Assembly: GCA_011799875.1 (NCBI GenBank) | Contig: CM022302.1 | Coordinates: forward strand, 182,024,942 to 182,088,941 | Length of the DNA stretch: 64,000 nucleotides | Source: Thinopyrum elongatum | Taxonomy: Eukaryota; Streptophyta; Magnoliopsida; Poales; Poaceae | Direction: 5' to 3' | Shown here: positions 43,357 to 53,209 of the stretch, piece after piece | How positions within the stretch are numbered: the first letter of the stretch is position 1 | Layout of the letters: the number at the start of each line of letters is the position of its first letter | Position numbers and translations under genes: made by a program | The notes under the pieces: generated by a model | What the model saw: the letters and a program-made list of their open reading frames with translations, nothing else | Database searches by the model: none | What the model was told of the DNA's origin: nothing

Positions 43357-45043
43357 GGCTAGCTTGCAAATTACAACTGTGAGCAGTACAACTGCAGAAA
43401 AGCATAGTCAGCAACAAGGAAAACAACAAAAAGCAAAAAAGTGGTTGGATTTGAATTATGCTGGAACAAGAAATATGATATAATAACAAAATAAACAGTA
43501 TTTATCCACTTGACCATTAGTTCAATAGCATCTGAGCTGAAAATAATTGTTCTAGTGTTTCTACATGAAGCCAGAGTCACTATCAAGAGCGAATGACTTC
43601 TTCGAAACTGTATTTAAAAGGTCACACGAAATGACAAGCACTTGTCAAATGTAAAACTGAAACCCAAGATTTTGATCATGATATATTTATATCATGTGGT
43701 TAACATTTCAAGAATTTAAATGCCATAATGAACCTATAAAATTTGAGACTCAAGAAATTTCTCATGGGTATTAAAATATTGTCTTCCTAACATAAGGAGG
43801 TCAAACAGAACGAACATGCGAAGCTATACTGATGGAAGAGTGCCCTAATCAAGAGAGAGCTCAGTTGCAGCTCCATGTGCCAATTCTGGTATTAGTAGCT
43901 TGACCCAAGTGATCTAGCTTCGGTTGCCAATACAGCAAGTGGTCTAGCTAAACCTGATAAATTTTCTATTTACTCAATGTTCAACGTCAACCAAGGTCAG
44001 TAATAAGTTAGTAAAACTTTTCCTGATACCCTGCAGCAGCAGAACACATTTAAGGCAGCCTGCAGAACAGAACGGCACAAGGTTCTATCCAAGATTACTT
44101 CCATCTACGTATGAAACAGGAAGGAACCAGCATGTTTAACAGCGATATAATTGTTGACATGCATGATTCGTAGGGAGTCATAGAGCCAGACGAAAGAAAA
44201 CGCCTATGCAATTTCCATCTGCTTTATCTTCACGGCTTTGCTGTGATCTTGAACGTACTCTGTGTCTAACTGTTGTGTTCGTGCAAACCCCAGTGTTCAA
44301 TTCCGGCGACGACATGACTACGCCTACGAGCCAAACATCAGTTCCGTAGCAACAAGAACTCGTGACCCGGATAAGGTCCGATTAGGAGCTAGAACTCTAT
44401 CCGATCCAATGGATGGACTAAACTAAGAACATCAGCAAAACAACAAATTCGCAACAGATCCAGTAACATGCGGATACAAGAACTGAAAAGAATCCCGAAC
44501 TAAAGAGCAATAGCCCGAACTCGGGTGGAGGCAGGGCTTACCACAACGAAGAAACGAAATCTTTAGGCCGGGCGGATCTACGTAGGGAGTGATCAGGTAG
44601 AGGACCAGGGGCACGAGAAATGGAGATCCTCGGGGAGACGACGCAGAGCCAGCCGATGGAACACCACTGCGGCAGAGGAGGCGGAGGAGCTGCGGGTCGC
44701 GATCGGGCTTTGCTCGGGCCGAGTCGGTGGTACGAGGAATGGATTGGTAAATGTAGAGCGGCGGTGTAATTGCCAGATTTCGTTAGGAAGAAACCCTAAT
44801 CTAGAGAGGAATTGGTTGAGCGGCGGCGGAGAAGCGCGGAGTAGGTGCCGCCGGCGTCGGGTCGCGCCGTCGCCGCCCCTAGGAAATGCCGGCGCGGGGG
44901 AGCGCCGGCGCTGTTCACGACGGTGGCCGTGAGTCGGGGCTCTGGAGGCAAAATCGGAACAGCAAGGGGGCAAACATATGAAAGTAGGAGAAAAGGCTAA
45001 TGGTGATTCTGCAAGAAACTACAAACGGGGTGGCCTATTTATA
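43357..45043 (-). promoter_or_regulatory. Promoter, leader exon and leader intron of the FBA gene
   Basis: A TATA box (TATAAATA on the minus strand, 45043-45036) puts the start of transcription near 45005. Leader exon 1 is about 45005-44542, ending in a donor GTTGTG/GTAAGC. The intron spans 44541-43377 with acceptor CTGCTCACAG. Leader exon 2 runs from 43376 into the ATG at 43356. The splice sites were chosen by eye; an AT-rich intron between them supports the model. Confidence 0.6.
44593..44973 (-). other. 126-codon upstream ORF in the FBA gene leader
   Basis: Inside predicted leader exon 1, an ATG about 30 bases after the expected transcription start opens a frame of 126 codons that closes 51 bases before the leader splice donor. 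It is Arg/Ser/Pro-rich (MPPCCSDFASRAPTHG at the start) and matches no family I know. If translated, it would hinder scanning to the F-box ATG. It may instead be a by-product of GC-rich leader sequence. Confidence 0.35.
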
Positions 45044-45077
45044 ATTTCCACATTCTTGTTGGAAATCTAGGAGTGGA

Positions 45078-45670
45078 GTGCTTGGCTTTCCGGTGCTCCA
45101 CGCACCGATATTTATATTGAAGGCTTTTGCATTGCGATGATGATTACATTAAATTCGATAAATTGTTTGGTTGTAATACATATCATCAAATACCTCGCTA
45201 TATGTATTTAATGGTTAAACCTACTCAGTTACTGCCAACGAATCGGTACATATTTCTCTGTATATGACAGCTAGTCAGAGGAGCTTTGTATATATACCGA
45301 CAAAAGAGATTTACAGAAATTAAGTGGTTATTTTGTCGATTAGAGGATTACAATGTAAACTAGGAAGAGAATTTTTGGCTCTCCTGTGCTCCACACACTA
45401 ATATTTGTATTGAAGGTTCATGCATGGAGATGGTTACATCAAATTCATTAAATTCATAGTAAATTGTTTGATTATAATACATATTCGATTTATACAATGA
45501 TCTCTACTTCATTATTGTCGGCGAATTGGTACAACTCTCTCTCTCTCTCTCTCTGTCCCTCTCGCTCTCTCACTTAGTGACAGCTGGTAGGAGTAGCTTT
45601 GATTGTATGCAAACAAGAGAGATATAAAGTAAGTTTTCTTATCGGTTTTAGCATTATTGGTATGCCTGGG
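45078..45670. repeat. 300-bp direct duplication upstream of the FBA gene
   Basis: Two units (about 45078-45375 and 45376-45670) share 'gtgctccac(g/a)cac', 'atatttatattgaagg', 'aaattgtttg(g/a)tt(g/a)taatacatat' and the closing 'caa(a/c)agagat'. The second contains a (TC)n run at 45537-45560. Diverged and non-coding. Confidence 0.75.
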
Positions 45671-46366
45671 CCAACATTAACTAGTCATATGCGTTGAAGG
45701 CTTTGACCCAAAAGTTTAGAGGAGTCTTGTACTCACCTATCATAGTGATGGCTCGAGAATTTGTGACTTTTTACAAAGAGTTTTGACTTGGTTTTCATTG
45801 CATTTTTGTTATTTCTCGGCTATTTCTAACACTAATCCTTCTAGAGAGAAGAAAACTTGGTTTTCCATTGTTTGGCAGGAAAAATCATTTATGGAAGGAA
45901 ACCAAGGGGAATTATACGAAATCAAGTCATTTGGAGCAACTCCCATGTTGGAAGGATTTGCACTAGCGGCAATAGAGCACAAGCGCTCGTACCAGGCGTC
46001 GTTAGCTCCCCCTTGTCTACGACAACAACTTTTGTGAAGGGCACACGTGCATCTGACATGCCTAGTCGCCGCCACTCTATTCAGAACAAAGAGAGAAGAG
46101 ATCTGAAGAAGAAGAACCGCCAGAGATCCTTCTTGTTTTGATCTTCCATCTTCATATTCATTTTCATCTCATCATCACTGTTGTAAAAGAATTCCAAGTT
46201 GTAAGATAAGGGTGTATAACTCTATTCATACTCATCTAGAGATTGAGACTTGTTGAATCATTCATCTTATTGTGGATCTTCACAGTATTATTGATACGAT
46301 TTTCATGGAATTATTATCTATGATGATTGGTTATTCTCTTCTGATGCGTGAGTAATCCCTCCTAAG
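45671..46366. other. Unassigned flank, left of the LARD element
   Basis: Sequence between the duplication and the retrotransposon, ending in the target site CTAAG. A stretch near 45880-46140 (MEGNQGELYEIKSFGATPML and an overlapping Arg/Lys-rich end) is reminiscent of decayed retroelement coding sequence, but no domain can be named. It continues across the insertion at 56999. Confidence 0.35.
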
Positions 46367-47707
46367 TGTAACACCCCCAGTGGTTAGCTACAGTAATCAC
46401 CCCTTTGATTGTGCCATGTCATCATGTTTAACAGTGCATGATCATCATTAGCATTATATTGCATTTCAACTCCTAAGTCAAAATCCAAATTTAAATGAAA
46501 GTGGAAAATAAAAGTTGTCTAACATAAAAACTAAATTGTTCATTAAATGGCAAATATTCCAGAGACCATTCTATAATTGTAACCAACAAATAATAAATTA
46601 ATTAAGAGACTCTAACAGTAGCAAAACAACACTATTTAATCCATTTTCAATTAAATAAAATCCAAATAAAAAGATATGGGCACCAAACCATTTTATTGCA
46701 GTGGTATACAATGCCCTGTGATTTGTGGACCAGGTCAGAATTTTTACAAAAGTCATTTGGGTGCCTAACCATTTACAAAACAGAGAAAAGAGAAAAAGAA
46801 AAGAAAAGAAGAAAAGAAAAGGAAAAAAACCCCCAGCCAACTGGGCCAACCGGCCCAGCCAGCCGGCCCACGCGGCCCATCCCCTGGCCTACATACTCCC
46901 TCCCCCGTAACCCTAATCCCCACCCCCACTCCCCTCGTTCCCCACTTCTCCCCCCACCCGATCCAGGAGGGATCGGGCGCGATCCCTTCGCCCCCGACGC
47001 CGCCCCGTCATCATCTTCCCCCCCGCCGGTCCTCACCGACCCTCGCCGCCCGTCGCCGGCCGGCCTCCCCCGACGCCACCGCCGCCCTGCCGCCCCGCCG
47101 CCTCGCCTCCTCCCCGACGCGCCCCCAGCGCGCGTCGCCCCAACCGTCGCCACCGACGCCACCGGCCACCCCTGCCTCGCCTCCCCCCTCGTGAGCACCC
47201 CCGGCCTTCGCTGCCGCTCTCCCCTCTCCCTTTGTCGCCATTCACCGGGGCCGCGCGCCGGAGCCGCGCTCCGGGCCGCGCTCACCGCGCCCTGGCCATG
47301 CTCCCCTGCGCCCACGCGCGCCCTGCTCGCCCCTGCAGCCGCGCCCGCGTGGCGTCCACCCGCGCTCGGCCACACCCCGCGCTGGCCCCCGGCCCGCTGG
47401 CCAGCCACGGCCATGGCCACGGCCGCGCGCGCGCCCAACCCCACTGTGGCTCAGCCACTGACCGCGGGGCCCAACCCCCTGGCCCAATGACGTGTGGGGC
47501 CTAACCCCTGCATTTAAAAAAAAATGAAAAAAAATGTAAAATGTAAAATTATTAAATATTAAATTAAATTAATTAATTAGTGAATTAATAAATCTAATTA
47601 ATCCTGCTTAATTAGTCTAATTAATTAGTTAGCTTAATTGAACAGTAATTAATTAGCTAAACCCTAATTAAACCTAACTGAGTATGACAGGTGGGACCCA
47701 CTGGTCC

Positions 47708-47726
47708 TGACGTCATGCTGACGTCA
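47708..47726. promoter_or_regulatory. Tandem TGACGTCA (as-1-like) in 5' LTR
   Basis: Two perfect TGACGTCA palindromes separated by three bases (start to start 11 bp). Paired TGACG motifs form as-1-type elements bound by plant TGA/bZIP factors. The same pair is at 54515-54533 in the 3' LTR. A probable LTR enhancer; activity is inferred. Confidence 0.6.
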
Positions 47727-48105
47727 GCAAACACTGTTTCGGATAATGTTTAGTTTAAATAATTAAATAAATTCCAGAAATTAATAAAAACTTTAGAAAA
47801 TCATATAAAATAATCCGTAACTCAGATCGAAAAACTTTGTACATGAAAGTCGCTCAGAACGACAAGACGAATCCGAATACGCGGTCCGTTCGTCCGCCAG
47901 ACGTCCCTAACTATCCGAACGTGCAACCGTTCCCCTCTTTTCGTCTGTCCGAAAAGCCGGACACCGGGAATACTTTCCCGGATGTTTTTCTCTTTCGCCG
48001 GTATTACCTAGCCCTACGATAGAACACCGCTTGCTCTGCTTATTGACAGGTCATGCACTTGTTTGCTTAGTATTTACTGTTTCCTCCCCCTCTTCTCTCT
48101 CGGTA

Positions 48106-49883
48106 GCCCCCGACACCGACGTCGTCCCTGAGGCCGACGCAGCTCCGGAGCCCGAAGACACCGTTGACGACCTTGCCCTTGCCGCCGAGCAACCAGGCAA
48201 GCCCCCCCCCTTGAGCATACCGATATCACCCATTCTATTTTCTCATGCTTGCATTAGAATTGCTGCTGCTGCTGCTTTACCTATTCTGATGCATAGCCTG
48301 TTTATTGTAACCTGCTGTTGATAATTACCTGCATATCCTAAACTGTTTAGTCTAGGCTGGGTAGAGACCTATCAGTGACCCCACTTATCCCGACTGCCGC
48401 GTTGGATTGTTAGAAGACCCGATCAACGGGATTGAAGACCAGGCCCCGACACCGCACATCCCCCCCTTAGTTGTAACGACACTGCAGCGTTAATATCGAG
48501 TGCCGAGGGTGATACCTCGTGCAGCACTTCTGCTGTTAACTCTGTAGAGTAGCTATTCGGTCGTGGTCATCGAGGGTGATTCCTCCTTCACCGCTTCCGA
48601 TAACGACGCCATCGTACAACACCTCAAGTGTGAACCCAGCGAGGGTGATTCCTCCGAGTTCACCTTGACGGATACATCGAGTAGGAATCCAACGACGATG
48701 ATACCTCGGATTCCCCTGATGTTATGGACACACGGACACTTGGACTGTACTATTTTTACTTGGAAAGGCGGGTCGACCCTGAGTGGTACCCGCGTGTGAT
48801 GTGAAGACGGGTTACCTGTATGGTGCCCGAGTGATGAATACGAGGCGCGGCCGGGCATTCTTAACCCTTGCAGCAAGTCCTCGAGACGGGGCGACGGGGT
48901 CACATCTTTCGTGAGTCTCTGCTCGTTACCGCAAGCCCAAGGTACTAACGATTTGGATATTTGATCCGAGCAGGCCTCTGGTCTGATAGCACTAACCATC
49001 ACGTGGGCATAGTATGGGCGTTCTGCATCGTATGCATCAGCCGAAAGCTCTGTCAGACGTCCAGTTCAGCAGTGCGGCATGGAGTGATTGGCGCCATTGC
49101 GGTGGTGCTTGGACCTGAGCCATGTGCGCAACGACCCGGAGGGTGAGGGGCGATGGCCAAGACCCCCTTGCGCTTAGGATGTAGACCGGCGGGGACCTCT
49201 CTGCTGAGCTGTAGGTAGGGTTGCGATGTGTCGTTTGGCCGAGGCCGGGCATGACCCAGGAAAGTGTGTCCGGCCGGAGTTAATCGAGCGTGTTGGGTAA
49301 GTTGGTGCATCCCTGCAGGGAAGAAAACTTCTATCGATAGCCGGTCCTACGGTAACGGACACTCGGAGTTGTATCCTGATTGATACAATTTAGAACTGGA
49401 TACTTGGATACTATGGCTCTGGGATTGCTTCTCGCAGGGAGTCGAGAAGGGATCTCAGGACGAGGTTGATGACTGTATGGCTCTGGGATTGCTTTCTCGC
49501 AGGGAGTCGAGAAAGGATCTCTGGGTGAGGTTGAGACTTATGATACTGCTACATTATATTGAACTGTTCTACTCTCTTCTACTGCTGCAAGACCGCTGAA
49601 GATGCTAGTCTTCGATAGGACTAGGCCTTCTCTCTATTCTGGCATTCCTGCAGCCCAGTCCACATATACAGCCTCCCCTTGAAAATGTTGCATATGTAGT
49701 GTAGATCCTTGCTTGCTGAGTACTTCTGAGTACTCACGGTTGCTTTGTTTTCCTTTTCTCCCCATATCAGTTTGTCGTGACCAAGATGACGGAGTCCCTG
49801 AGACAGTTGCCCCCGCCGACGATCGCTACTACTACTACCCAGAGGATGGATACTACTACGAGTTGACTGATGACCAGGAGTAG
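48106..49883 (+). CDS. Candidate two-exon acidic ORF inside the LTR
   Basis: Segment A (48106-48196) encodes APDTDVVPEADAAPEPEDT and a further acidic stretch ending AEQP. It ends in CCAG/GCAAGC, a GC-type donor. Segment B (49771-49883) follows ATATCAG and encodes CRDQDDGVPETVAPADD, then RYYYYPEDGYYYELTDDQE and TAG. Splicing A to B keeps one frame, and both halves are acidic with 'VPE' phrases. The upstream start exon is not identified (48031 gives an ATG but reads through a likely intron). The second LTR carries the same segments (54914-55003 and the matching copy near 56580). No family recognised. The splicing is predicted, not shown. Confidence 0.35.
48504..48708. repeat. Four stem-loop motifs CGAGGGTGATNCCTCG
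   Basis: Copies at 48504-48519, 48571-48586, 48640-48655 and a mutated one at 48693-48708, spaced 67, 69 and 53 bp. Each can fold with CGAGG/CCTCG or GAGG/CCTC arms around a six- to eight-base loop. The 3' LTR has all four intact at 55311, 55378, 55447 and 55500. Confidence 0.75.
49413..49537. repeat. 64-bp tandem duplication in LTR
   Basis: The unit starting 'atggctctgggattgct' is repeated at 49413 and 49477 with few changes, and the pair is preserved in the 3' LTR near 56220. Confidence 0.9.
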
Positions 49884-50186
49884 GATCGGAGGGTCCCAGG
49901 CAGGAGGCCTACGCCTTTCGATCGTAGTGTTTTATTTAGCCCCGCTTTACTAAAGGCCTTTCTGTGCTTTCTTTTATATCTGTACTCAGATATCTGATGC
50001 TTCCGCTGACGCTTGTACGCAAGCTTATGTATTTGAGCCCTCGAGGCCCCTGGCTTGTAATATAAAGCTTGTATGACTTTAATTTATGTTTTAGAGTTGT
50101 GTTGTGATATCTTCCCGTGAGTCCTTAGGCTTGATCGTGTGCATTTGCGTGTATGATTAGTGCACGATTGAGCCAGGGGCATCACA

Positions 50187-50210
50187 AGTTGGTATCAGAG
50201 CCGACTGCCT
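50187..50210 (+). other. Primer-binding site of the LARD element
   Basis: AGTTGGTATCAGAGCC directly follows the 5' LTR. TGGTATCAGAGC is complementary to initiator methionine tRNA. Its presence means the RNA could still be reverse transcribed if proteins were supplied in trans. Confidence 0.85.
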
Positions 50211-52800
50211 GTAGGAATCCCCCTTTCCAACTCCTTGGCCGAAGTTGAGTCTAGTGGCCTAAAAACTGTTTTACTAACTTGGCTGTGTGGCTTACGGGCC
50301 CACGTCGCCAATTGGGTGGTATTAGTATCTTTTACTCCTCGACCTTTGCTCTGGGACTCTGATCTCTCTTCTATTCGGGTTAAAAGATTTTACTAACTCT
50401 GACTCTAGGTTCTCGTAACTACTTCTCCCGGAGAGCCCTCATACCAGAAGATCACCTGCTTCATCGGAAGATTCTGACGATTCCCATCGATGTTATCCCG
50501 AGCCCTTTGTGCTCATCGCATTTGTAATTCCTACCACCGATGTATCCCTGTAGATGACTACTTACACTTGTCATTCACACGATCATTCCTCGTCGCTCTT
50601 GTTGTTACAAGATGCCTCGAAATATTCTCTGTTGCCCCGATAATCCTTTGAGTTTACTGCCTTGCAGTTCTTCTCCAAATGAAAAACCTTACGGTTAATT
50701 CCCCACATTTATCGAGGATCTGTTCATCCCAGTTGTTCATGTGTCTCGCAAAATTCTTCGAAGTGCTATTCGATCTTCTGAAAATCCTCTGTAGCATGTT
50801 GCTCTGGAAATTCTTACCTGCTGACATTATGGTTAATTCCATATGTCTAGTAATCTCCGTTGACGCCTCTTGTCATTACCATTTTGAGTCCTTGATTCAA
50901 TGTGTGTGCGAATAATTGCAATCATCACTTAATCCTTAGAAATTTTCTTTCCAGCTCAAACATCGTCCCGAACATGAGCTGGATTCTCGACCAATCTATT
51001 TGCCGTCGCTTGTACCCCTAAGTCTATTCAATTAACCATCCTTAATCAGAGCGATTGCTTCTGATCCCTTGCTTTGGAAATCATAACTCCTTTGCATTTG
51101 AGCTTTGAATTAATGCCTTTGCATTGATTCTTCTTCTGGTTGGGTGCCTATGCTCACGTCAGCTCCGTTATGGACCATCAGATCCTTTGATGAGTTATCA
51201 TCCGATAGTGTCCTTAACATCCAAAGTCTTGTGAGTTTTCCCCTGGTACATATTGCCTTTGGTAAATTGTATTCTCTGCTTTGCCAACCTTGCTCCGCTC
51301 TCGAGCTTGAGTTATTTACTCCTGACGTTCGTGGTATACGTTCCTAAGATGCCCCAATTTCTTCTTTGATCCCATTTCTCGGACAAGTTAAAAATTACTT
51401 GTCTTTTGTAGATCATTTCACCTGTCCAACCTCTAATTCTGATCTACCTTCAAGTATTGCCCCATGTTATCTCATGATTATCGTGTCATTGCACTACCTC
51501 TCGTGAATTCTTATTGGAATGATACTCCATCACATCATTATTAGCCCGATCGGCTATATCATTATCGTGTCGATTTTTAATTATGCTACATGGTCCTTGT
51601 GCCCGGAGCAACTTCTCGACGATGAGCGAAGCTTACGTCGTTCTTCTCATCTTATCATTTCACCTCGAACAAGCTTGACTTCGAGCTTGTGACGAATCCG
51701 CAGTTCTCATAGCCTTTCACTTCATCCTTCCTTTTACTTGATGTCATCGCTGCTCGATGGCATCTTCATAGAGTCTCTCGACAAAATTTGTCGTGATCAC
51801 CGTCAACACTTTGGCTTCTTCAGAGATGTCAATTAAACTCATGGCTAAAAATACCATCCTTGCCCTCGTTGAATTGAGATACCATCTACAACATCCTTGA
51901 CTTCCTCTCAACACAGACTTGATCATGTGTTGGTCATACCTTGAGTTCCTTGTTATCCCTGGAACTGTTTCTTGAATATTTCTTGTGATCTTCAAATGCA
52001 ATCTTTGCTTGAAACACCATGTTACTGCTACCTCGAAGCATGACTATGGTATTCCGAATATCATCGAGAACATTGAAAGCGCAATGCTAAATGCTTCATG
52101 ATCAATTGTCCAAACACCGTTGTATGGGTAATATCATGAAACTTTCCTCACCCCTTTTTCTACATACTTTTGAACTTGTTGTCCTATCATGTATATCCTG
52201 CTCCACTTTTCCTTGAGCATGATGTACTCCCAATTCTTGTGTGTAAACACATTTTCCTTTTCCATTGGTTTGTTTAACCTTATCGTGATTTATATGATCT
52301 AAGCAGAAATAATTCCCTGCTTACATAACACCCCGATGTACAACCTTCTCAGTGAGACTCTGTTACTAATGTTGATGACATTCCGGAAACCACCGATGGA
52401 CGAGAACTTTGCCTATTGGTCCGCCTCGTTCAACGAGCAGGAAAATGGTTCTCTTCATCCCTCGCCCTTGGTACCGATGTTGTTGCCGACATAACCGACA
52501 GACTATCCTCTGACATGCCTTGCTTACGTGATCGTGCGAGACGTCACCGCCCTTCCTACTTTCAACCCACATGGTGGGCCATAACCCACAGTTCCACAGG
52601 ATCGAAACCTGACTCTCCTGTACACCCCCTATTCCCAAAGTTATTCCTCGCGCGTGGCCTCGTATGTAATTCACGGGCCACCATCCTAGTGATCTATTCT
52701 GGTACCAGACACAATACTTATTCTCGTTGCTCTGGACCCCTTTCACACCTTGTTCAGACATCGAACGATTATCTATCTGTTTGAAACTTCTTATTGTCCC
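50211..52800 (+). other. Non-coding interior of the LARD element
   Basis: About 2.6 kb with no long frame and no retroviral motifs. Base composition is even. Short phrases around 52370-52780 may be remote remains of pol, but nothing can be named. Confidence 0.6.
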
Positions 52801-52856
52801 TTCCTACTTTGCTCTCGATGTTTTTCATTTGTTCAACTCGAGAGATACTCTTATGC

Positions 52857-53172
52857 CTTCGATCCCATATAAATTGGAGTTGCCGCCGCAGTTCTCTCAT
52901 ATCCACGACGTCTTCCAGGTGTCGTAACTTCGTAAATGCTTCAAGGAATCTCCGCACCGAGCTGTGGATCACGAGGTGCTCGAATTGCAAGATGACCTAT
53001 CTTATAAGGAGCATCCGATCCGCATTCTCGATGAAGCTGAACGTCAGACCCGACAAAAGGTTACCAAGTTCCTCAAAGTGCAGTGGTCAAATCATACTGA
53101 AGATGAAGCCACTTGGGAACGCGAGGATAATCTTCCTGTGGAATACCCCGAACTTTTTCCTTCTACCTCTTA
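52857..53172 (+). pseudogene. Gypsy integrase C-terminus with chromodomain (remnant)
   Basis: The sequence begins IPYKLELPPQFSHIHDVFQVS and is then stopped by a TAA at 52925. It continues in another frame from about 52928 (LRKCFKESPHRAVDHEVLEL) through EHPIRILDEAERQTRQK to the chromodomain core VTKFLKVQWSNHTEDEATWE and REDNLPVEYPELF. Chromodomain-bearing integrases of Tekay-like Gypsy elements end this way. It is the only recognisable coding trace in the element. Confidence 0.8.
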
Positions 53173-53197
53173 ATTCTCGGGACGAGAATTCTTGTTA

Positions 53198-53209
53198 GTA
53201 GAGGAGATT
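53198..53209 (+). other. Polypurine tract of the LARD element
   Basis: GTAGAGGAGATT immediately precedes the 3' LTR, in the position where plus-strand DNA synthesis starts. Confidence 0.75.

Larger units (their letters stand above)
46367..50186 (+). repeat. 5' LTR of the LARD element (3,820 bp)
   Basis: The order is: an AT-rich start, a purine run (46780-46830), a C-rich block (46850-47500), a TTAATT-rich block (47545-47680), tandem TGACGTCA (47708-47726), four stem-loop motifs (48504-48708), and a 64-bp duplication (49413-49537). Long Pro/Ala/Arg-rich frames in the C-rich block (for example 46696-47490) are open because of base composition and differ in length between the two LTRs, so I do not call them genes. 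Confidence 0.92.

Noticed and set aside
46696..47490. 264-codon Pro/Ala/Arg-rich frame in the LARD 5' LTR, with a minus-strand counterpart of 223 codons
   Set aside because: Open on both strands because the block is extremely C-rich; frame length changes between the two LTRs and no domain is visible.
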